Source: a virus. From it: a DNA stretch of 37,413 nucleotides. The stretch lies in IMG/VR virus record IMGVR_UViG_3300020471_001081, positions 1 to 37,413 of that record. The stretch is one strand, 5' to 3'. The position numbers were made by a program, and so were the translations under genes. Of this stretch, positions 27,869-35,526 are shown in pieces (position 1 is the first letter of the stretch; the number at the start of each line of letters is the position of its first letter). The notes under the pieces were generated by a model. It was not told where the DNA came from, did not search any database, and was given only the letters and a program-made list of their open reading frames with translations.

Positions 27869-28687
27869 TTATTCATCTGCTGTACGTGTAGATGGGAAAG
27901 ATCTTTCATCGCCAGGCCAAATAATACGAATAGCTCCAGGTGCAGCCGTACCATTACCTGCTGCTCCACCTCCATAGCTACCACCAACACCTGATTGTGC
28001 ACCATCCCCACCACCAGAACCCCCGTATCCTGGACCACCTTGCCCTCCAGCATTAGGAAATCCACTACCACCAATACCACTTGAACCTTCTCCAAGAACA
28101 CCTACTCCACCTCCACTAGTTCCTCCACCCCAGCCAGCACCACCTCCGCCGCCACCGCCACCACTACCGCTACCAGCAGCACTAGCATTCCAATAACCTG
28201 TCATAGATCCACCATAACCACCAGAGCCAGAATATCCACCAGCACCACCACCACCGCCTCTCAACAAGCTGTGATTACCATCACCACCGTTTCCTCCAGA
28301 ACCTCCACCATCACCTTCCGAAGAAGTAGGAGCAGAACCGCCAGTACCCACTTGAGTAGAAGAAGAACCACCACCCCCGTTAGCTTCTACATAGTTACTT
28401 GAACCTGATTCAAATTGAACATACGAATCTCCACCAGTACCGACTCCAGCGGCTCCAACCGAGACTGTATAAGAAGTTCCAGGAACAACAGAGCAATTAT
28501 TTCTATAAGATAAGCCGCCGCCACCGCCACCTTTTTGACCAGCGGTACCACCACCACCACCTACTGCAACTACTGACACCGTAGTAACACCAGCAGGGCA
28601 AGTAAACGTTCCATTAGCTGTAAAAAGTTCTTGTCCAGGTTGGACTGCTCCAGCTTGCCCAATAAATAACTGTTGAATAATTGCCAT
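27869..28687 (-). CDS. Glycine-rich receptor-binding adhesin
   Basis: ATG 28687 (MAIIQQLFIGQAGAVQPGQE) gives 272 residues. A short N-terminal domain (TANGTFTCPAGVTTVSVVAV) is followed by about 190 residues dominated by Gly, Ser and Ala in polyglycine patches, ending in APGAIRIIWPGDERSFPSTRTADE. Polyglycine-rich distal adhesins such as T2 gp38 use this build, and 'RIIWPG' with 'FPSTRT' is a common cyanophage fibre end, in my recollection. It would contact the host surface. Glycine-rich repeats make the gene prone to recombination and host-range change. Confidence 0.75.
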   Translation of the reverse strand: MAIIQQLFIGQAGAVQPGQELFTANGTFTCPAGVTTVSVVAVGGGGGTAGQKGGGGGGLSYRNNCSVVPGTSYTVSVGAAGVGTGGDSYVQFESGSSNYVEANGGGGSSSTQVGTGGSAPTSSEGDGGGSGGNGGDGNHSLLRGGGGGAGGYSGSGGYGGSMTGYWNASAAGSGSGGGGGGGGAGWGGGTSGGGVGVLGEGSSGIGGSGFPNAGGQGGPGYGGSGGGDGAQSGVGGSYGGGAAGNGTAAPGAIRIIWPGDERSFPSTRTADE

Positions 28688-28688
28688 A

Positions 28689-29162
28689 TTATGAAACTCC
28701 TGCTCCTGATACGTAAACAACAGTGCTACTTGCCACAATCAAGGTCGCAAGTCCTCTACTGGCAAGCGTTCTTGTTCCTGTAGTTTGATCAGAAGAGTTG
28801 TACATAGTGCCACCAGTATGAGCTATCGATACGTTTCCTGACGTATTATTAACAATACTAAAAACGTCCCCAACAGATAAATTTGCTGGAACGATGGTAA
28901 TTGTGATACTTGCTGTGTTACAAAGAATATGTTTACCTACATCAGTAGCAGCAAGCTCATAATTGGCTGTTTTAGCTAGCTGAGGAATATTGCCAGGAGA
29001 ATGTGTAAGACCTACTAAATTAGATCCTTCTTTTACATATAATTTGTCTTGATCTTCTGCATAAACAATTTCACCATCTCCAAGATCAGAAATGCTGCTA
29101 TTTAAATTTGAATAAGAACCTCTAGCGATTCTTACGGGAGTTCTAGAACTGGGTGTTGGCAT
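28689..29162 (-). CDS. Tail fibre / tropism-type protein
   Basis: The 157-residue protein has an N-terminal domain TPVRIARGSYSNLNSSI with LGDGEIVYAEDQDKLYVKEG at about 24-45, which matches a phage fibre N-terminal domain (major tropism determinant-like) from memory. A beta-rich C-terminus (TNTSGNVSIAHTGGT; TLIVASSTVVYVSG) follows. It lies between the large fibre and the adhesin genes and starts one base after the adhesin's upstream limit. It probably joins the distal fibre or adhesin. Confidence 0.7.
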   Translation of the reverse strand: MPTPSSRTPVRIARGSYSNLNSSISDLGDGEIVYAEDQDKLYVKEGSNLVGLTHSPGNIPQLAKTANYELAATDVGKHILCNTASITITIVPANLSVGDVFSIVNNTSGNVSIAHTGGTMYNSSDQTTGTRTLASRGLATLIVASSTVVYVSGAGVS

Positions 29163-29164
29163 AA

Positions 29165-32100
29165 TTAAGTACCGAAGTCGCCTCCATCAAATACTTGTGT
29201 TGATGACACTGTACTCGAACCATTATCAAAATTGCCACCATCTATAAGAATTACACTACCTGCTGCATCTTGCCAGCTAGGAGCTGCACTTGCACCGCCT
29301 GAAGTTAATATCTGTCCACTTGTTCCGTAATTAGCTCCACCGACTCCTAATTGGCCTGAAGATCCGAAGCGGAATTTTTCTGAAGCACTAACACCAAACT
29401 GTCCAATATAAAATATTACATCAGAACTTGCATGTCCAGATGCTATGTCTAAATCAGTATTAGTACCTTCATGACCAGTGATAGATTGAGTTTCTGTCCT
29501 ACCAGCTACTGTAAGAAGGTTTCCAGGAGAAGCATCCCCAATACCAACCCGATTATTTGTAGCGTCAACGTGAAGTGTATTTGTATCGACTGTTAGGTTT
29601 CCACTAATGCCAAGTGAAGTAAGCGTTCCAACAGAAGTGATCGCAGATTGAGCAGCACCCGTAACACTTGCAGCCGTTCCAGTTGTGTCTTGGTTGAGTG
29701 TTGGAACCCTAGCTGCTGCAATCGTTCCAGAAGATATATTTGATGCGTTTAATGCACTTGATGAATCAAGAACAGTCGAGAAGCTGGTTCCATTATTTGA
29801 TGACCATCTAAGAGTTGCTCCTACAGACAGAATCGTTGAATGTTCTACGTTTTGAGTAAAAAATTCTCCAGCACTAGCCTGCCAAATCAAATAAGCCTTT
29901 AAAGTTGTATCTTCGTAATAAGTAATTCGAGGCTCAGTACTGCCTTTTAGTTCTATCTTTGTTCCACCAGCACCACTACCATCAATTATTAATGGAACAG
30001 GAGTAGAACCAGATCCATGACTTATTGTTAGTCCTCCTGTAAGAGCTAAATCAGTTCCATCAAAAGTAAGGTTAGCTTCTCCAGTTAAAGTATTAGTTGT
30101 TCCAGTAGCAGTAATAATTCTGTTATCTGACTGATTATTAATTGTTATCGCAGCAGGAACAGCAGACCAAACTGGGTCAGCACCTGAACCTTGCGTCTTT
30201 AAGAAATACCCGCTTGTACCAGCAGCTAATCTTTGATCTCCAGAAGCATCTCTAAATAAAATGTCTCCTTGAGTTGTTAAAGGAGTTGAATACTGAGAAA
30301 TACTTCCCCAAGTATTATCACCTCTTAAATAAGTGGAACTTGAAGTTGTCCCACTTCCTAATCTCGCTGCTGCAACAGTTCCAGAACTTAAATTCGATGC
30401 GTTTAATGTTGTTAAAGAAGCACCTGAACCACTAAAGGTAGTCGCTGTTGCTGTTCCTGTTATCGTTACACCTGTTGCAGTAGTTTCAAGCTTTTTAACA
30501 GCCACACCAGCAGCATTCCCGTCGTAAAGTTCGACTGAACCATCACGATGAAGCCAAAGACCAGGCTCACCTCCTTTAGGTTCAAGTCTTATATCTCCTA
30601 CTCCGTTTTGAATATATAAATCGGTGCTGTTATGGAAAAGAGTACTAGTGCCAAACTGAGCCTTGGCTTCATTTTCAAATATCAAGGAATCTGCTGACCG
30701 ATCAAAAGTTATATCTCTACCTGTTGTCGCTCCCTCAAAAATGACATCACCAGTTAATGTTCCACCTGTTAAAGGAAGCTTAGTATTGTCAGTTGCGTTA
30801 TCTGTGCCCCAACTTAAATTTCCTGATCCATCTGTCTTTAAGAACTGATTTGCACTTCCATCACCATCAGGAAGAGTCCAAGTAATATCAGCCGTTACAG
30901 AATCAGGAGCTTTTAAACCTAGATAATTTGCACCGTTTGAATCTGCTTCGCTAAATCTAACTTCTTTCGCATTATCAAGTATTAAATTGCCAGTCATTGT
31001 GTCACCAGCTTTTTCAACCGCAGCATTAGCAGTTGTATTTGCTGTATTAGCTAAGTCATAAGCAGTTTTAACAGCGTTAGGAGTGGCAGCAGTAGTGGCA
31101 GAAGTTGAGCTTGTGCTATCCGTTAACTGCAAGACACCGACAGCACTTGTTGTTCCAGTGGCAATCTTTGATCCTGTAATTGCAGCCGATCCAGATATGT
31201 CAGCGTCAACAATGACTCCAGCAGCAATAGCTGTGAGTCCTGCATTGTCTATGCTTATGTCTCCTGTTACTGCAACTGCTGTTGCCTCATTTGAGGCATT
31301 ACCAACAAGGATTTGAGCAGAAGTTAAAGCAGCTAATTTTGTAAAAGCAATTGCAGCATCACTCTTTATATTGACATTCTGAATTGTGTCATTAGCAATC
31401 ATTGTGCTATTAACAGTTCCAGTATCTCCACTTGTAATTACTGTTCCAGTTACGTTAGGCAAAGTAATAGTTTTATCTGACGTTGTTGGATCGGCAACTG
31501 TTAAAGTTGTTTCATAAGCATCAACAGTAGACCCTTCAAATACAAGGCTTCCAGTATTACCAATTAACACCTGACCTGTAACAGTACCACCAGCTTTTGC
31601 TAGTTTTTCTGTCTCTAATTCTTGAAGTGCATCTTGCAAATTAGTCGCACTAATTTGTCCATAAGGTGTGAAAGTAATGTTACTCGCAACTTGCCCAGCT
31701 ACGGTCTGCGATAAATCGACCTCATTCCATGATGATCCAGCACTATTTGTTACTCCTAAAATGTAATCAGGTGGAGCAAAAGCAATAGCTGGAGCAGGAG
31801 AAGCTGGCGTTCCAGAAGTTGCTACTACAACATAAACACCGTCTGTAGTCGATGAAGGAGTAGGTAGATTAGATCCAACTGCCAAACCAGCCGCAATTCC
31901 TGCGGAGGTAGTTGCTACCATCTGGCTCGTACTTGCGTTGTAGGTTCCACCAAAAACGAGACTTCCTTTGGTTAAGGTAGTAATTGCTTGCCAAGCGTTG
32001 CCGTCCCAGATGAACGCATCTTCAGAAACAGTATCAAAAAGAATTTGACCTGAGAACTGAGCTGTTGGATAACCGCTTTGAGCTATAGATTGAAAGACTG

Positions 32101-33676
32101 CTGTAGAAGTATTGCTTAGTTTTGTGCCATCAATTGAATCATTTGCAATTCTCGCAGCATCAAAACTTCCACTTGTTATTTTGCTTGCAGCAAGATCAGG
32201 AATTAAAGCTGCTGTTAATGCTGCACCTGCTGTTGCTACACCCTTATTATTTACAGTGATTGATTGATATGTTCCAGCACTAATTCCACTTGTTGAAGTC
32301 GCTAGATTTCCTGAACCATCAACAGTTAATCCTCCTCCAGATGTGATTTGAACTGCACCTTTGGCACTTGTTGTTGATACTGGGAGGTCGCTGGCTACTA
32401 AAGCCGTGGCAGCAGTGATTTGACCAGTATTTGAGAACGTGATTCCAGAAACAGTTGCACCAGTTACGCTATTTGACAGAGATAACGCACCAGCTCCGTT
32501 AACCGCTAAACCAGTACCAACAGAAACACCACCAACAGCAGAAGTAGTAGCAACAGGTAAATCAGCAGCAGCAAGAGCAACAGTTCCAGTGATGAGTCCT
32601 TGAGCGTTATATGTAATACCTGATCGAGTAGCAGCAGTGATTACGTTATTAATTCCAAGATTGCCACTAGCTACGTTTAATGAACGATCCAGATTAGAAG
32701 TATTGAATTTTGCAGCAGTAATTGTTCCGTCAGCAATCTTCGCATTAGTTACAGCGTTTGCAGCGATTTTTGCCTCTATAACGGCATTACTTTCTATGGC
32801 TCCAGAGTCAACAGCATTATCAGCTAAAGCATTTGCATCAACAGCGTTTGCAGCAAGTTTTGTACTATCAACAGCATCATTATCAAGTTTTGCAGTTGTA
32901 ACAGCACCATCAGCAAGAGTTCCAGCTTCAATTGTTCCTGAGAGCTTGGCGGTTGTTATAGCGTTATTTGCTATCTGGTCTGTTCCAATTGTCAGGTCTG
33001 CTATTTGAGCACTTGTAATCGTGTTATTAACAATATTTCCAGCAGCAATAGTATTGCTTGCAATTTTGGCTCCAGTAATTACTCCACTAGCAATTGCATT
33101 TGCATCAACAGCGTTATCTGCAAGTTCTGTGGCAGTAACAGAATTTGTTGCTAATTGAGTCGATGTAATTCCACCTGCTGCAATCTTTGCTCCAGGAATA
33201 TCTCCATCACTTAAATTTAATTTTGCATAAGCAATTGTTGTATTAGCAATTTTGTCATTATCAACAGCAAGATCAGCAATAGCAGCATTATCTACAGCAT
33301 TATCAGCAAGTTCAGAAGCAGTTATCGCATTAGCGGCTATTTGTGTAGCAGTAACAGTATCGTCAACTAACTTTGCTCCAGTTATCGTTGCGTTTGCTAT
33401 CTGAGTCGCAGTTATTGTTCCGTTTGCAATCTTTCCAGCAGTTACAGCTAAATTCTGAATTGTTGCTGTCGCTACAGCATCAGTAGCAAAGGGAGTAGCA
33501 ACCTTGGCAGCAGGAATATCTCCAGAATCTAAAAGTGCTACAGCAGCAGCTACTAAGTCTTTTACAGTTACTTTTTTTGTCTCGGTAGCACTGAGATCCG
33601 CTAGGGCTAATACATCAGTTGCTTGAATACCAGCTTCACCAAGGGCAGGTAAAGCACTTATCTGAAGATCAGCCAT
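29165..33676 (-). CDS. Giant repetitive tail fibre protein
   Basis: The 1,503-residue product starts MADLQISALPALGEAGIQAT. Residues about 70-340 are imperfect repeats of about 12-18 residues (ADNAVDNAAIADLAVDNDKI-like), which suit a triple beta-helix or spiral shaft. Later come fibre modules with TLPNVTGTVITSGDTG, EKAGDTMTGNLILDNAKE, DGDGSANQFLKTDGSGNLSW and repeated ASN[LI]SSGT[VI]AAAR. The C-terminus holds two near-copies of an FDGGDF-type motif (IDGGNFDNGSS and VFDGGDFGT). I see no Peptidase S74 chaperone end. It attaches to the tail tip and reaches the receptor, probably with the next two genes. Confidence 0.85.
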   Translation of the reverse strand: MADLQISALPALGEAGIQATDVLALADLSATETKKVTVKDLVAAAVALLDSGDIPAAKVATPFATDAVATATIQNLAVTAGKIANGTITATQIANATITGAKLVDDTVTATQIAANAITASELADNAVDNAAIADLAVDNDKIANTTIAYAKLNLSDGDIPGAKIAAGGITSTQLATNSVTATELADNAVDANAIASGVITGAKIASNTIAAGNIVNNTITSAQIADLTIGTDQIANNAITTAKLSGTIEAGTLADGAVTTAKLDNDAVDSTKLAANAVDANALADNAVDSGAIESNAVIEAKIAANAVTNAKIADGTITAAKFNTSNLDRSLNVASGNLGINNVITAATRSGITYNAQGLITGTVALAAADLPVATTSAVGGVSVGTGLAVNGAGALSLSNSVTGATVSGITFSNTGQITAATALVASDLPVSTTSAKGAVQITSGGGLTVDGSGNLATSTSGISAGTYQSITVNNKGVATAGAALTAALIPDLAASKITSGSFDAARIANDSIDGTKLSNTSTAVFQSIAQSGYPTAQFSGQILFDTVSEDAFIWDGNAWQAITTLTKGSLVFGGTYNASTSQMVATTSAGIAAGLAVGSNLPTPSSTTDGVYVVVATSGTPASPAPAIAFAPPDYILGVTNSAGSSWNEVDLSQTVAGQVASNITFTPYGQISATNLQDALQELETEKLAKAGGTVTGQVLIGNTGSLVFEGSTVDAYETTLTVADPTTSDKTITLPNVTGTVITSGDTGTVNSTMIANDTIQNVNIKSDAAIAFTKLAALTSAQILVGNASNEATAVAVTGDISIDNAGLTAIAAGVIVDADISGSAAITGSKIATGTTSAVGVLQLTDSTSSTSATTAATPNAVKTAYDLANTANTTANAAVEKAGDTMTGNLILDNAKEVRFSEADSNGANYLGLKAPDSVTADITWTLPDGDGSANQFLKTDGSGNLSWGTDNATDNTKLPLTGGTLTGDVIFEGATTGRDITFDRSADSLIFENEAKAQFGTSTLFHNSTDLYIQNGVGDIRLEPKGGEPGLWLHRDGSVELYDGNAAGVAVKKLETTATGVTITGTATATTFSGSGASLTTLNASNLSSGTVAAARLGSGTTSSSTYLRGDNTWGSISQYSTPLTTQGDILFRDASGDQRLAAGTSGYFLKTQGSGADPVWSAVPAAITINNQSDNRIITATGTTNTLTGEANLTFDGTDLALTGGLTISHGSGSTPVPLIIDGSGAGGTKIELKGSTEPRITYYEDTTLKAYLIWQASAGEFFTQNVEHSTILSVGATLRWSSNNGTSFSTVLDSSSALNASNISSGTIAAARVPTLNQDTTGTAASVTGAAQSAITSVGTLTSLGISGNLTVDTNTLHVDATNNRVGIGDASPGNLLTVAGRTETQSITGHEGTNTDLDIASGHASSDVIFYIGQFGVSASEKFRFGSSGQLGVGGANYGTSGQILTSGGASAAPSWQDAAGSVILIDGGNFDNGSSTVSSTQVFDGGDFGT
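32640..33480 (-). repeat. Imperfect repeats coding the fibre shaft
   Basis: This stretch encodes runs such as ITAAKLADNAV, NTITSAQIADLTI and NAITTAKLSGTI. The common pattern is [NT]-x-I-x(2)-[AS]-x-[IL]-A-[DN]-x-[AT]-[IV]. The DNA shows corresponding 36-54 base units (for example GCATTAGCTGTAACAGC-like words). Such repeats allow length change by recombination. Confidence 0.7.
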
Positions 33677-33707
33677 TGACTACTATCTAAAAACCATTAG
33701 CAATAGT

Positions 33708-34595
33708 TTAAACCTGTTCCTGCAATATGGGACTTTGATTTTCTTGAAGAACCTTATCTGAGTCCTCCTGAAGGATGTAACCAGCAGTATCACCAGTCTT
33801 TAAACGAATAACTCCATTAGTTACAAATTCAATTCTTGTATCTATAACTTCAGCAGCATTAACACTTACAGCAACATTAGTAATGATGCAGTTAGCCTCA
33901 TAGTAAACACTGTTCTTTTTATTATTTGAATCACGATAAAGATAAAATAAACCATCGAAATCTGAACCTTGTTGTGTTCTAACAATTAGTTGAGCCAAAT
34001 AAAACGCAAACTCAGACTCAGCTCCATATTCATTTTCTCTATCTGAATCGTAATAACGATGCTCCCAAATACAAGTCATGGAGCCTTGGCCGCTAATCAA
34101 ACCAGCCTCATATTGATTTCTAAATTCATCTCCAAGATTTGTTAAATCAACTTGCTCTCTACTCGTTGTCATTTCAAAATCTCGAACATTGGCAACGTGC
34201 CTAAATCTTTCATTTGTAGTGCTAATTAAAATATCTTTGGCTGCACTAGGAGCAACAAGAGCTAAAGCATTAGAAGTTAATCCTTCAATTGCTTTTGCAA
34301 AAGAATCAAAAAGTCTTAAACCACCAACAGGATCAACATTTATAAACCATTTGCCATCTGGATAGTAATCACTCGTAGCTGGATCAATATGACCATCAAC
34401 AAGTTTCAAAGGTGATTTATCAGCAGTTTCTATAAAAACCTCATCTCCTGTAAGTAACGATCCAGAGCTATGGTCAACACTGAATCTTTTCGTTGAAGTG
34501 TTTACGTCAAAAGGATCTAACTTCGTCTGCAAAGCAGCTTGAAGTGCATCTCTTTTAAGGGCTATTTCACCCGATTGCCCAAAATAAACACCCAT
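33708..34595 (-). CDS. Tail-tube-like protein with fibre-type C-terminal repeats
   Basis: The 295-residue protein starts MGVYFGQSGEIALKRDALQA and contains VRDFEMTTSREQVDLTNLGD, the strand-turn pattern of the tail tube family, with an extended middle. The last 25 residues repeat a short unit three times (ILQED, VLQEN, ILQEQ). That C-terminal unit is common on fibre or tail-tip proteins. A tail-tip or second tube protein that docks the fibre would fit its position between a tube-like gene and the giant fibre. Confidence 0.6.
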   Translation of the reverse strand: MGVYFGQSGEIALKRDALQAALQTKLDPFDVNTSTKRFSVDHSSGSLLTGDEVFIETADKSPLKLVDGHIDPATSDYYPDGKWFINVDPVGGLRLFDSFAKAIEGLTSNALALVAPSAAKDILISTTNERFRHVANVRDFEMTTSREQVDLTNLGDEFRNQYEAGLISGQGSMTCIWEHRYYDSDRENEYGAESEFAFYLAQLIVRTQQGSDFDGLFYLYRDSNNKKNSVYYEANCIITNVAVSVNAAEVIDTRIEFVTNGVIRLKTGDTAGYILQEDSDKVLQENQSPILQEQV

Positions 34596-34598
34596 GAT

Positions 34599-35045
34599 TT
34601 AGATAGATACTTCTGTAGGTGCTCCATTTGATTCCCAACTAATATCAGCACTTAAAACTTCACCAACAGCACTATTCATTGATATTCCAGTAATCAAAGT
34701 AGAGAAAGTAATAAAACGACCATTAGCAGAACCATCAGCAATTTTTAATTTTAACAAAGCAGAACTAGAATCAGCAGCCGTTCCATCACCAGCTCCACTT
34801 CCAGCTTTGATACATTTATTAATTAACGTTGTAACATCTCCACCAGATCCAGCAGAAGCTTGATAGTAAAACAATCTTGCACTACCGCTATAGCTTCTTA
34901 CACCTTGAACAATTGTCCTATCAGTGTCTTCTAAAGAAGTTGTTTCAAGAACAGCTTGTGAACTAGAAAAAGACCAAGATTGAACCTTGGCGGCTTTATT
35001 GCCGTCAATAAAAAGCTGTCCATCCTTTCCGCTATAAAAAGCCAC
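34599..35045 (-). CDS. Second tail-tube-like protein
   Basis: The 148-residue protein begins MAFYSGKDGQLFIDGNKAAK and contains VQSWSFSSSQAVLETTSLED followed by GVRSYSGSARLFYYQ and a C-terminal SADISWESNG. This is the classic small tail tube layout (strand, 'LETTSL' turn, strand, helix, strand). Because a tube gene already sits in the standard place at the left edge, this copy could be a tail-tip ring protein of the same fold, as seen in siphovirus distal tails. It is separated from the next gene by three bases. Confidence 0.65.
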   Translation of the reverse strand: MAFYSGKDGQLFIDGNKAAKVQSWSFSSSQAVLETTSLEDTDRTIVQGVRSYSGSARLFYYQASAGSGGDVTTLINKCIKAGSGAGDGTAADSSSALLKLKIADGSANGRFITFSTLITGISMNSAVGEVLSADISWESNGAPTEVSI

Positions 35046-35085
35046 GACCTAAAAAATTAAAACGTTGTTTTTATTGTAAAGGGTT

Positions 35086-35526
35086 TTAGCCTATTGGGAC
35101 TTGATTAGTTCTTATCCCTGAAGGTGCATCTAGGCAAGCAACAAAATTACAGCTTACATTGCTCATACCTTTAAAGGTACTTGTAACAGAAGGAGGCCCA
35201 GAATAACGCCATTTTAAACCTGATACATCCTCTTTAAAGTAATTAGAAAGATTTGTGCTACCTACTCCTGCTGTTCCACTTACAGAAGAAAAAGTTACAT
35301 AGTCCCAGTCAGAATTTACATCTTCATAATTATCCAAAATCGAAGCAGCCTCAGCATCAGTAATGTTTGAAAAGCCAAGGCTCAAGGTTGCATTAACTCT
35401 TTTATTTCCATAACGAATATGCGTCTTTGTACCGTCTAACGATTCAAAATTAGTACTTGGATAACTTCCAGGCGTGTAACTTCTGGAAGTTGGTTTAATG
35501 TTCGGAAAAGCTCTTGCGGTTGCCAT
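35086..35526 (-). CDS. Tail-tip-associated protein
   Basis: The 146-residue protein starts MATARAFPNIKPTSRSYTPG and contains ESLDGTKTHIRYGNKRVNAT, a segment LGFSNITDAEAASILDNYED, and near the end WRYSGPPSVTSTFKGMSNVS. I recall this layout ('FP.IKP..R', 'YGN', 'FSNI.D..A..I...Y') from small proteins beside tail-tip genes in cyanophages and marine siphoviruses. It shares one base with the tip protein stop. A role in tip assembly is inferred from position. Confidence 0.6.
   Translation of the reverse strand: MATARAFPNIKPTSRSYTPGSYPSTNFESLDGTKTHIRYGNKRVNATLSLGFSNITDAEAASILDNYEDVNSDWDYVTFSSVSGTAGVGSTNLSNYFKEDVSGLKWRYSGPPSVTSTFKGMSNVSCNFVACLDAPSGIRTNQVPIG

Noticed and set aside
27844-28101. Hydrophobic minus-strand frame of 85 codons
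   Set aside because: It is a second frame of the glycine-rich adhesin gene; GGT/GGA repeats read out of frame always give Val/Leu-rich chains.
30333-33008. Several plus-strand frames of 60-123 codons opposite the giant fibre
   Set aside because: They are antisense readings of Ala/Thr/Ile-rich repeats, with no ribosome-binding sites and no independent support.
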